Part shown: positions 1 to 5,100 of the stretch, one piece after another
Layout: every line of letters starts with the position of its first letter
Position numbering within the stretch: position 1 is the first letter of the stretch
Assembly (NCBI GenBank): GCA_021736565.1
Contig: JAIPFO010000241.1
Span: forward strand, 1 to 6,167
DNA from: Phycisphaerae bacterium
GTDB lineage: Bacteria > Planctomycetota > Phycisphaerae > Sedimentisphaerales > SM23-30
Direction of reading: 5' to 3'
Length of the DNA stretch: 6,167 bases
Made by a program: the position numbers and the translations under genes
The notes under the pieces: generated by a model
Databases searched by the model: none
What the model saw: the letters and a program-made list of their open reading frames with translations, nothing else
Told to the model about the DNA's origin: nothing

Positions 1-366
1 CGCGCCTGGGCTATTGAGATGGCCCAGTTGGCCCAGGATCGCAATTGTACTAACATTGTCATCCTGGAAGTGGCACAGCGCAGCCCCGTGGCCAAGCATT
101 TTGTCATTGCTACCGGCACCAGTAATCAGCAGATCCGGGCCCTGGGCAACGAAATTGAGAAACTGGGTAAAGATCGTAAAAATGTCATTTTCGGCCGGGC
201 CGGCCTTCAGCAGGGGCGATGGGCCGTCATCGATTTTGTCGATGTCATCATTCACCTCTTCGATGAGGAATTCCGCGATTTCTACAATCTCGAAATGCTC
301 TGGGGTGACGCGCCTAAAGTAGATTTCAGCCGCGATGAACCAAAACCACACCCGTCGGATGCGTAA
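1..366 (+). CDS. rsfS: Ribosomal silencing factor RsfS (Iojap family), 5' end outside the window
   Basis: RsfS binds ribosomal protein uL14 on the 50S subunit and blocks joining to 30S, lowering translation during starvation or stationary phase (family knowledge). The reading frame is open from base 1 and gives 121 residues before TAA. Family hallmarks are visible: ATGTSNQQIRAL at about residues 37-48, and the C-terminal block WAVIDFVDVIIHLF (74-87) followed by FRDFYNLEMLWGDAP (91-105). Compared with the usual 105-135 residues, only a few N-terminal residues can be missing, so the true start lies just left of the window. The internal ATG at 19 is probably not the start, because the open frame upstream (RAWAIE) fits the first family helix. 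The tail after residue 106 is polar and ends in a His/Pro-rich stretch. No terminator with a T tract follows directly. The family is clear; the precise start cannot be seen. Confidence 0.93.
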   Translation, partial: RAWAIEMAQLAQDRNCTNIVILEVAQRSPVAKHFVIATGTSNQQIRALGNEIEKLGKDRKNVIFGRAGLQQGRWAVIDFVDVIIHLFDEEFRDFYNLEMLWGDAPKVDFSRDEPKPHPSDA

Positions 367-400
367 TCCAGTCACCACCTGGAACCCAAAAGGCAGGCAA

Positions 401-490
401 TGAATATCCAATTTCCAATATCCAGGGAAGATGGCTTGCCTCTTTACTTGAATGTTGGACATTGCACTACGTTGAGTGTTGGATATGGAG
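401..490. repeat. Degenerate AT-rich intergenic repeat with direct and inverted copies of aatatcca
   Basis: The octamer aatatcca occurs at 403-410 and again at 417-424. Its near-complement gttggatat occurs at 478-486, so the segment can fold back on itself. A second pairing joins aggcaggc (391-398) to gcttgcct (434-441), with one G-T wobble. From memory, motifs of this type (repeated ccaatatcc) are dispersed between genes in several planctomycete-like genomes; this was not checked. The rest of the 367-656 spacer holds only the palindrome near argS and no convincing ORF or promoter. It may be a decayed mobile or dispersed repeat. Confidence 0.4.
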
Positions 491-612
491 TTATTTCTCA
501 TCATCGATGCGGCTTTGGCACGATCTGATTAAATTTGATGGTTGCGTCAAAAGTCAAGGTTAACGAGTAAAAACATCGATTAAAATCCAGAATCAACGCT
601 TCACAATACCTT

Positions 613-626
613 TGACGCTGGCGTCA
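613..626. promoter_or_regulatory. Perfect inverted repeat TGACGC-tg-GCGTCA ahead of argS
   Basis: Two perfect 6-bp half sites flank a 2-bp centre, about 30 bp before the argS ATG. A partial half site, tgcgtcaa, lies at about 543-550. The symmetry and position would suit a dimeric DNA-binding regulator or a short mRNA hairpin in the argS leader. No family can be assigned from sequence alone, and a 6-bp repeat can arise by chance. Confidence 0.3.
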
Positions 627-656
627 TACTTAACACGAAATAGCATTGAATTTACC

Positions 657-2417
657 ATGATCCCTATTATCGATCTACTCGAACAACGCGTCTCTTCTGT
701 CCTCAGCGAGCTCACCGGCAATCCCGCGCCCGCTGTGGTTCGCCCTTCAAATAACCCGAAATTTGGCGACTATCAGGCCAATGGCGTTATGGGACAGGCT
801 AAAAAAGCCAAACAGAACCCCCGGCAGCTCGCCGAGCAGGTGATCGCAAAGCTGGATGTCTCAGAAATGTGCGAGCCGCCCCAAATCGCCGGGCCAGGTT
901 TTATCAATTTCAGGCTCAGGCCCGAATGGCTCTCCAGGCAGGTCAGTCAGGCCATTACCGATTCTCAGCGGTTGGGCATCGACCCGCTGGCCGATCCGCC
1001 GGTCACGGTGGTCGATTTCTCCAGCCCGAACCTCGCTAAAGAAATGCACGTCGGCCATCTTCGCAGCACCATCATCGGCGATGTCATCGCCCGGGTCCTG
1101 GAATTCTGGTACGATGCCCCCGAGAAGATCATTCGCCAGAACCACGTCGGCGACTGGGGCACACAGTTCGGCATGCTCATCGCCTACATCAAACGCACGC
1201 ATCCCGAAGCGATCGACGACCCCACGGCCTTCCAGATTGCCGACCTGGAATCCTTCTATCAGCAGGCCAAAAAACTCTTCGACGATGACGCGACCTTCAA
1301 ACAGGAAGCGTATCACGAAACCGTCGCCTTGCACAATAACGAACAGGCCACCCTTAAGGCCTGGAAGTATGTTGTCGCCGAGTCCCGGACGCATTGCCAG
1401 AAGGTGTATGATCAACTCAACGTAAGGCTCAATAAAGACAACGAACGGGGCGAGAGCAGTTACAACGACCGCCTGCCCGATGTCATTAAAGACCTCCACA
1501 ACGCCGGCATGCTCGTTGAATCCGATGGGGCCCAATGTGTGTTCATGGACCAGTATAAAAACAAGGACGGCGACGTGCTGCCGTTGATCGTCCAGAAAAG
1601 TGACGGCGCGTTTCTCTATGCCACCACCGACCTGGCCGCGGTCCGCTATCGGACTGGAGACCTGAAGGCTCAGCGGATCATTTACGTCACCGACGCCCGT
1701 CAGAAACTCCATTTTGATATGGTCTTTTCATGTGCTCGCAAGGCCGGATGGGCCTCCGAGGATATCACCCTGGAACACGTCCCCTTCGGTTCCGTTCAGG
1801 GCGACGACGGCAAACCCTTCAAGACCCGCTCCGGTGGAACCGTTAAATTAAAAGATCTACTGGACGAAGCCGTCCTGCGTGCCGGCGATATCGTTAATGA
1901 AAAGAATGCCAATCTGGACGACGCGACCAAAGCGAAGATCGCCGCCGCCGTTGGTGTCGGCGCCGTGAAATATGCCGATCTGTCCAATAACCTGGTCAGC
2001 GACTACGTGTTCGATTGGAACAAGATGCTGGCCATGGAAGGCAATACCGCCCCGTATATGCAATACGCCTATGCCCGGGTGCAAAGCATATTCCGTAAGG
2101 GGGATATCGACGTTGATGCCCTGGTCCACAGTGGCCATCTCGTCAATCTTACCGAACCCGAAGAGCTCACCCTGGGAAAATTACTCTTACGATACAGCGA
2201 AGTGATCGAAAATGTCGCTCGCGACCTCCGTCCCCATCTCCTGACCACCTACCTCTTCGACCTGGCCCAGGCCTTCAGCAGCTTCTACGCCAACTGCCCC
2301 GTCCTCAAAGCCGAAGGCCCCACACGCACCAGCCGGCTCCTGATCGCCCACCTGACCGCCAAAACGATCCATCACGGCCTCAGCTTGCTCGGAATCGCCA
2401 CCATCGATCAGATGTAA
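657..2417 (+). CDS. argS: Arginyl-tRNA synthetase (class Ia)
   Basis: The enzyme charges tRNA-Arg with arginine using ATP, in the cytoplasm. The product of 586 residues matches the usual length of about 550-600. The N-terminal Arg-tRNA-synthetase domain shows KFGDYQANGVM (35-45) and IAGPGFINF (77-85). The class I HIGH signature appears as HVGH (131-134) in SSPNLAKEMHVGHLRSTIIGD. Further family blocks are DWGTQFGML (166-174), YATTDLAAVRYR (321-332), GKPFKTRSGGTVKLKDLLDEA (about 385-405) and APYMQYAYARVQSI (465-478). A canonical KMSK is absent, as is normal for most ArgS; the KTRSGG block occupies that place. The C-terminal DALR anticodon-binding domain includes FSSFYANCPVL (540-550) and ends in GLSLLGIATIDQM. 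I chose the ATG at 657 because the conserved N-terminus starts there. An in-frame TTG at 612 would add 15 residues unlike the family and cross a palindrome. No Shine-Dalgarno sequence precedes 657. The gene appears intact. Confidence 0.97.
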   Translation: MIPIIDLLEQRVSSVLSELTGNPAPAVVRPSNNPKFGDYQANGVMGQAKKAKQNPRQLAEQVIAKLDVSEMCEPPQIAGPGFINFRLRPEWLSRQVSQAITDSQRLGIDPLADPPVTVVDFSSPNLAKEMHVGHLRSTIIGDVIARVLEFWYDAPEKIIRQNHVGDWGTQFGMLIAYIKRTHPEAIDDPTAFQIADLESFYQQAKKLFDDDATFKQEAYHETVALHNNEQATLKAWKYVVAESRTHCQKVYDQLNVRLNKDNERGESSYNDRLPDVIKDLHNAGMLVESDGAQCVFMDQYKNKDGDVLPLIVQKSDGAFLYATTDLAAVRYRTGDLKAQRIIYVTDARQKLHFDMVFSCARKAGWASEDITLEHVPFGSVQGDDGKPFKTRSGGTVKLKDLLDEAVLRAGDIVNEKNANLDDATKAKIAAAVGVGAVKYADLSNNLVSDYVFDWNKMLAMEGNTAPYMQYAYARVQSIFRKGDIDVDALVHSGHLVNLTEPEELTLGKLLLRYSEVIENVARDLRPHLLTTYLFDLAQAFSSFYANCPVLKAEGPTRTSRLLIAHLTAKTIHHGLSLLGIATIDQM

Positions 2418-2504
2418 TAGCGTCAAGGTAATAGCAATAACGGTACTATTATCGGTGTTTTTGAACTTTAAAACACCTTTTGTGGTAACCGTCAATTTTA
2501 TCTC

Positions 2505-2532
2505 TTGACTTATGACCAACCTTCCCTAAAAT
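2505..2532 (+). promoter_or_regulatory. Sigma70-type promoter for tRNA-Leu
   Basis: TTGACT (2505-2510) and TAAAAT (2527-2532) are separated by 16 bp, and each has one mismatch to consensus. Predicted transcription would start near 2539, about 12 bases before the tRNA. This fits a tRNA with its own promoter, independent of argS. Confidence 0.65.
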
Positions 2533-2550
2533 ACCGTTTCAGTATTCGTC

Positions 2551-2634
2551 GCGGATGTGGCGGAATTGGCAGACGCGCTGGCTTCAGGTGCCAGTGAGCA
2601 TTAGCTCGTGGAGGTTCGAATCCTCTCATCCGCA
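2551..2634 (+). tRNA. tRNA-Leu, anticodon CAG (reads CUG)
   Basis: The sequence folds as a class II cloverleaf of 84 nt. The acceptor stem is GCGGATG (2551-2557) with CATCCGC (2627-2633), and the discriminator is A2634. The D-arm is of the usual leucine type (ggcggaattggcagacgc). The anticodon stem CTGGC/GCCAG encloses loop TTCAGGT, with anticodon CAG at 2585-2587. The long variable arm tgagc-atta-gctcg is typical of tRNA-Leu. The T-stem GGAGG/CCTCT (one G-T pair) surrounds TTCGAAT. The 3' CCA is not encoded (next bases gta), so RNase Z-type cleavage and CCA addition would be needed. The tRNase Z-like gene at 3437 would suit that job. Confidence 0.97.
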
Positions 2635-2649
2635 GTATATCGTATAAGG

Positions 2650-2682
2650 AAAGCGTGACAATGGGCCGTTTTTATCGCTTTT
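2650..2682 (+). terminator. Possible weak tRNA 3' hairpin
   Basis: AAAGCG (2650-2655) can pair with CGCTTT (2676-2681) around a 20-nt loop, and is followed by only one more T. A competing pairing is GGGC (2663-2666) with GCCC (2683-2686). Either could end or trim the tRNA-Leu transcript, but the T tract is poor, so this is a weak call. Confidence 0.25.
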
Positions 2683-2688
2683 GCCCTG

Positions 2689-2732
2689 AAAAATATTTTT
2701 ATATTGACAGTAAAACGATTTCCTTATAGAAT
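2689..2732 (+). promoter_or_regulatory. Very strong promoter with UP element, no protein gene downstream
   Basis: AAAAATATTTT (2689-2699) matches the A/T consensus of a bacterial UP element exactly and sits at about -50 to -40. A perfect -35 TTGACA (2704-2709), a 17-bp spacer and the -10 TAGAAT (2727-2732, one mismatch) follow. Predicted start is around 2739-2741. Promoters of this quality normally drive rRNA, tRNA or abundant small RNA. The next plus-strand coding gene is about 700 bp away and lies beyond a terminator. Confidence 0.72.
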
Positions 2733-2738
2733 CGACAA

Positions 2739-2849
2739 TATAAGTGAGAGTATTCCAGCTCTTTTTGGGCTGTTATTCGATCCACGGCGAGGCAGCGTGG
2801 TAAGCCAGTTTCCCCCCCCAACTTGGCACCACCACCTCGCCATTTTTTT
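2739..2849 (+). ncRNA. Candidate small RNA of about 110 nt, family unknown
   Basis: The interval runs from the predicted start of the UP-element promoter to a T7 tract. It holds a 5' hairpin CAGCTC-TTTTT-GGGCTG (2756-2772). Next comes a large terminal hairpin: stem GGCGAGG (2786-2792) with CCTCGCC (2835-2841), then GTGGT with ACCAC, then GCCAG with TTGGC, closing on a C-rich loop that contains eight consecutive C (2812-2819). An alternative hairpin CCACG (2782-2786) with CGTGG (2796-2800) would compete with the terminal stem. I looked for 4.5S/SRP, 6S, tmRNA and RNase P signatures and recognised none; in particular the SRP GGAA-tetraloop domain is missing. The exposed C run could pair with G-rich ribosome binding sites, as some C-loop regulatory RNAs do. 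That function is an inference. Confidence 0.55.
2786..2849 (+). terminator. Rho-independent terminator of the candidate small RNA
   Basis: The perfect 7-bp GC-rich stem GGCGAGG/CCTCGCC is extended by inner helices and followed immediately by A and seven T (2843-2849). A second T6 tract lies at 2855-2860. No T tract follows on the minus strand, so the terminator works for plus-strand transcription. It also shields the convergent YjbQ gene, which ends 35 bp further on. Confidence 0.7.
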
Positions 2850-2884
2850 GCGCATTTTTTGAAATCACCATGATGATGCTGGTT

Positions 2885-3277
2885 CTATTGGACTTTCACC
2901 AACAAATGACGGTTTCGTGGCCCGTCAAACTCACAAAAATAAATACCCTGCCAGGTCCCCAGAACCAGCCGCCCGTCATTAACGATAACAGTAAGTGATG
3001 ACCCTACCAGGCTGGATTTCACATGGGCGTCAGAATTGCCTTCACTATGCAGATAGCCGTTGCGATGGTGGGGGATCAATGCATCCAATGTCAGAAGTAT
3101 ATCATGGACAACATCCGGATCCGCATTTTCGTTTATGGTGACCCCCGCGGTCGTATGGGGAACATGGATAACCGCCAGGCCATTAATCACGCCGCTTTTA
3201 GCCACGATCTCGCTGATCTTGCGGGTAATATCTACAAATTCATTCGGCTGTTGCGTTTTGATCGAGATTGTTTCCAT
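2885..3277 (-). CDS. YjbQ family protein (UPF0047; secondary thiamine-phosphate synthase-like)
   Basis: The protein has 130 residues, close to the family's 130-140, and belongs to the YjbQ/UPF0047 group. Some members have weak thiamine-phosphate synthase activity in vitro, but their real cellular role is unsettled. Diagnostic blocks are HVPHTTAGVTINENADPDV (about residues 43-61), the central HHRNGYLHSEGNSDAH with its invariant His and Glu, KSSLVGSSLTV, and the C-terminal LVLGTWQGIYFCEFDGPRNR. These His/Glu/Asp residues line the putative metal and active site. The start at 3277 is supported by GGGAG (3285-3289 on the complementary strand) seven bases upstream and by the family's N-terminus METISI. 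The open frame continues 104 codons further upstream, but that part is unlike the family and spans the divergent promoter region. The gene diverges from the MBL-fold hydrolase with a 159-bp gap. Confidence 0.93.
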   Translation of the reverse strand: METISIKTQQPNEFVDITRKISEIVAKSGVINGLAVIHVPHTTAGVTINENADPDVVHDILLTLDALIPHHRNGYLHSEGNSDAHVKSSLVGSSLTVIVNDGRLVLGTWQGIYFCEFDGPRNRHLLVKVQ

Positions 3278-3284
3278 GATGACG

Positions 3285-3289
3285 CTCCC
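3285..3289 (-). promoter_or_regulatory. Ribosome binding site that fixes the YjbQ start
   Basis: GGGAG is read on the minus strand, seven bases before the ATG at 3277. It favours the short 130-residue product over the upstream-extended frame. Confidence 0.7.
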
Positions 3290-3436
3290 GGCATTTTTTA
3301 TGCCTGATGGTTGTACGTTAAAAAAAAAGACGCATTTTAACGCGGAATTCTGTATATTGTAGTCGCCCTGCACATTACAAACCAGTGCAAATCTAACAAA
3401 AAGCCAAGACCTGAAAATAACAAACGAAAGAGAAAT

Positions 3437-4294
3437 ATGCCCGGACAGTTTTTTAGAAAGATCATGATAGATTCCATGGAAATCATCGGTTACTCCGTCG
3501 CCGGTGAGGAGAGTTTTGTCGCCATCCCATCGCTGGACGTCTGTTTTGACGTCGGCCGGGCACCTGACGAGGCGGTTTCTGCCAATCATGTCCTGCTAAG
3601 CCACGGCCACATGGACCACGCCGCCGGGGTCGCCTACTATTGTTCCCAGCGAGATTTTCGCGAAATGGCACCCGGAACGGTCCTGCTGCCCGATAACCTC
3701 GCCCCCGCCGTCGAAGAACTGCTCAATGTTTGGGGCCAGATCGACGGCAACCGCCCGCCGGCCAACATCATCCCCATGTACCCCGGCCAGGAATATGAGC
3801 TCCGACGCAACCTCTTTGCATACCCGTTCGAGACCAACCACTCCTGGAAGGCACTGGGCTATACCATTATCGAACGCCGCAACAAGCTCAAAGAAGAATA
3901 CCTGGGCCTGCCCGGCCCCGAAATTGTCAAACTCAAAAATAGCGGTATCCCGATCACCTATACCATTAATATGCCCCTGGTCACCTACCTGGGCGATACC
4001 ACCAGCGGCGACTTTGAAAACCTCGCCTGTGTCCAGGACAGCAAGATCCTCATCACCGAATGCACATTCTTCGAGCAGGATCAACACGAACGCGCCCGGG
4101 CCGGCAAGCACTACCACATCGACCACCTCGGTAAAATGCTCGAAAAATGGAACAACGAACACATCATCCTGACCCACCTCTCCCGCCGAACCGACATGAA
4201 AATCGCCAAAAAGATGATCAAAGACACATTCTCCCCAGAACTGGCCAAAAAAGTAAGATTCCTAATGGACCGCCCCCGACGGTCACCCGCTTAA
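3437..4294 (+). CDS. MBL-fold metal-dependent hydrolase, tRNase Z-like (plant TRZ1 type)
   Basis: This is a 285-residue metallo-beta-lactamase-fold protein. The signature SHGHMDH (55-61) provides His56, His58, Asp60 and His61 of the dinuclear zinc site. Other expected ligands are His135 (FETNHSW), Asp187 (TYLGDTT) and His247 (ILTHLSRR). ITECTFF (206-212) and the HYHIDH cluster (225-230) fit motif positions of RNase Z enzymes. The stretch LPGPEIVKLKNSG (158-170) resembles the GP/LKxG substrate-arm segment, but the arm is short, as in plant TRZ1. The start GYSVAGEESFVAIPSLDVCFDVG also resembles plant nuclear tRNase Z. The likely role is endonucleolytic cleavage after the discriminator base of tRNA precursors lacking CCA, such as the tRNA-Leu nearby. 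Another MBL nuclease or hydrolase activity remains possible. The start at 3437 follows gaaagaga; in-frame ATGs at 3464 and 3476 are alternatives, and the family homology begins near 3476. Confidence 0.85.
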   Translation: MPGQFFRKIMIDSMEIIGYSVAGEESFVAIPSLDVCFDVGRAPDEAVSANHVLLSHGHMDHAAGVAYYCSQRDFREMAPGTVLLPDNLAPAVEELLNVWGQIDGNRPPANIIPMYPGQEYELRRNLFAYPFETNHSWKALGYTIIERRNKLKEEYLGLPGPEIVKLKNSGIPITYTINMPLVTYLGDTTSGDFENLACVQDSKILITECTFFEQDQHERARAGKHYHIDHLGKMLEKWNNEHIILTHLSRRTDMKIAKKMIKDTFSPELAKKVRFLMDRPRRSPA

Positions 4295-4297
4295 TAA

Positions 4298-4321
4298 ATA
4301 TTTTTCCATTTTCAAAAATAT
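4298..4321 (+). terminator. AT-only hairpin after the MBL-fold gene
   Basis: ATATTTTT (4298-4305) pairs with AAAAATAT (4314-4321) across an 8-nt loop, beginning four bases after the stop codon. Without GC pairs it is a weak hairpin, so it is only a possible 3' end for the upstream gene. Confidence 0.25.
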
Positions 4322-4366
4322 AATTATTTCCGCCGCAGGTCGCAGATCAGCCTTTGGATGGCGGTT

Positions 4367-4475
4367 TCCTATGCAGCCCGAAGGGCCAAAATAACATAGC
4401 CCAGGTCAGAGCGAGCGCAGCGAGAGACACCCTGGGTAATCTGCCCCAAAGCAACCCTCGCCCTGAAAGGGCAGA
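4367..4475. repeat. REP-like palindromic intergenic element
   Basis: Several nested palindromes are packed together. GCCC-GAA-GGGC lies at 4376-4386 and GCCCT-GAA-AGGGC at 4460-4472, which are two copies of one hairpin with the same GAA loop. CCCAGG (4400-4405) pairs with CCTGGG (4431-4436) around a duplicated gcgag (4411-4415 and 4420-4424). CTGCCC (4441-4446) pairs with GGGCAG (4469-4474). The minus-strand frame reads about 67 codons (4369-4572), ending in residues such as ARSDLGYVILALRAA. I recall this as a kind of spurious peptide that recurs where such repeats occur in planctomycete-like genomes; I do not call it a gene. Confidence 0.55.
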
Positions 4476-4555
4476 ATAATTCTATCAGGCAAAGACACAG
4501 ATCTTTATAGCCTAAAACACAGCCAGCTAGGATGATTCTTAAAAGAGAGTGTCCC

Positions 4556-4600
4556 TTTCTATACCTCTTCATGATCTTCGTCTCTTCGGTGGTTTAAAAT
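4556..4600 (-). repeat. Possible tail of a dispersed repeat (accaccgaagagacgaag type)
   Basis: Read on the minus strand, this stretch contains taaaccaccgaagagacgaa followed by gatcatgaagagg. It resembles from memory a widespread intergenic motif of the form accac-gaa-gacacgaag found in environmental bacteria. It lies next to the REP-like palindromes and may be part of the same decayed element. The surrounding 4476-4640 interval is AT-rich and shows no gene. Confidence 0.25.
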
Positions 4601-4641
4601 TCTTATATTATATTTCTTATAAAATATTTTCGTGTTAAATA

Positions 4642-4755
4642 TCATACAATCCGAAACTCACCCCCCCCAATCACCCCAGTCAAAATCTTCACATATTCAT
4701 GCCAATTCACCTGTCGTGCCTTCGCTTCAAAGATCAGGGCCCCATCACATCCCGT
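4642..4755 (-). pseudogene. Coding-like C-terminal fragment without a start, unidentified
   Basis: One minus-strand frame ending in TGA at 4642-4644 translates to a protein-like sequence. It contains DGALIFEAKARQVNWHEY followed by VKILTGVIGGGEFRIV, with mixed charged and hydrophobic residues and no low-complexity bias. The overlapping plus-strand frame is rich in His, Pro and Ser, as antisense translations often are. No start codon with a ribosome site precedes it; ATG at 4759 is out of frame and stops after four codons. The frame upstream runs into a terminator hairpin. A run of eight G lies inside it. It could be a decayed gene end, a frameshifted small gene or chance. I do not recognise the family. 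Confidence 0.3.
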
Positions 4756-4759
4756 CCAT

Positions 4760-4799
4760 AAAAAAAAACCACACACAGCCCAAAGCCGTGCATGGTTTT
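4760..4799 (-). terminator. Rho-independent terminator of a leftward transcript
   Basis: On the minus strand a 15-bp stem (4799-4785 with 4779-4765) closes on a 5-nt loop and runs into nine T (4768-4760). Three pairs (4772/4792, 4773/4791 and 4777/4787) are G-T wobbles in the minus-strand RNA, but would be A-C mismatches in the plus-strand RNA. The hairpin is therefore built for leftward transcription. It would end a transcript that carries the 31-codon ORF just upstream. Confidence 0.72.
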
Positions 4800-4859
4800 C
4801 TTTTATTGGAGACACACCGGCCGATCACGGCCAGCGTTAAAATGGTTCAGAACGTTTTT

Positions 4860-4955
4860 TTAGCACATGGCGGCGTACGTGGCGATGGTAAGTGCCAAAA
4901 GTTTGTACTTGCGTGCCATAAAGCTCCAGAATGTAATGTATGCGGTCTCTATCAT
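4860..4955 (-). CDS. Small 31-residue peptide with strong ribosome binding site, unknown function
   Basis: The ORF begins MIETAYITFWSFMARKYK and ends LLALTIATYAAMC before TAA. AAGGAG (4961-4966) lies five bases before the ATG, a better site than any large gene here has. A leftward terminator lies 61 bases past the stop codon, so start, stop and transcript end form a coherent unit. The peptide has an aromatic N-terminal half, a basic RKYK centre and a short hydrophobic C-terminal segment. It could associate with membranes, as toxin-like small peptides do, but no family is recognised. A hairpin ggccg-tgat-cggcc (4832-4819) sits between stop and terminator. No convincing promoter was found upstream; transcription may start in the AT-rich segment near 5045-5095 or come from the FAD-protein gene. 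A non-coding RNA with a fortuitous ORF is the alternative. Confidence 0.45.
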   Translation of the reverse strand: MIETAYITFWSFMARKYKLLALTIATYAAMC

Positions 4956-4960
4956 CGTGA

Positions 4961-4966
4961 CTCCTT
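4961..4966 (-). promoter_or_regulatory. Shine-Dalgarno AAGGAG for the 31-codon ORF
   Basis: The minus strand reads AAGGAG with a five-base spacer to ATG. It lies within ACAAGGAGT (4960-4968), which is repeated in inverted orientation at 5087-5095 before the divergent small ORF. Confidence 0.55.
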
Positions 4967-5090
4967 GTGTCAATGACGGATGTTAATGGTTGCTGGCGTT
5001 TGCCTGTCGCACTAACATTTCGCAAAGAGTGTGCCGGAGACCGCTTAATTATTTCTTTCAATAAAAATTTTATAAGTCTTTAAAAAACAA

Positions 5091-5094
5091 GGAG
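5091..5094 (+). promoter_or_regulatory. Shine-Dalgarno AAGGAG for the 20-codon ORF
   Basis: AAGGAG (5089-5094) precedes the ATG at 5101 by six bases. The ATG at 5097 in another frame would be only two bases away, too close for normal initiation. A TATAAG (5071-5076) upstream could be a -10 box, but no -35 is evident. Confidence 0.45.
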
Positions 5095-5100
5095 TTATGC

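Noticed and set aside
612..656. TTG start for argS, 15 codons upstream
   Set aside because: The extra residues are unlike ArgS, there is no ribosome site, and the palindrome lies inside; ATG 657 matches the family N-terminus.
861..1712. 283-codon minus-strand open frame inside argS
   Set aside because: It is antisense to highly conserved ArgS motifs and has shadow-frame composition.
2739..2849. Signal recognition particle (4.5S) RNA, suggested by length and promoter strength
   Set aside because: The conserved apical GGAA/AGCAGC domain is absent.
3278..3589. 104-codon upstream extension of the YjbQ frame on the minus strand
   Set aside because: It is unlike the family, covers the divergent promoter gap and the start of the MBL gene, and a GGGAG site supports the start at 3277.
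3596..4177. 193-codon minus-strand open frame inside the MBL-fold gene
   Set aside because: It is antisense to the zinc-binding motifs of a clearly real gene.
4632..4976. 114-codon plus-strand open frame
   Set aside because: It is rich in His, Pro and Ser with no ribosome site, crosses a terminator hairpin, and is antisense to the better-supported minus-strand features.
5018..5045. Integron attC-like sequence near cactaac
   Set aside because: It does not satisfy both core-site consensus sequences, and no integrase or cassette structure is present.
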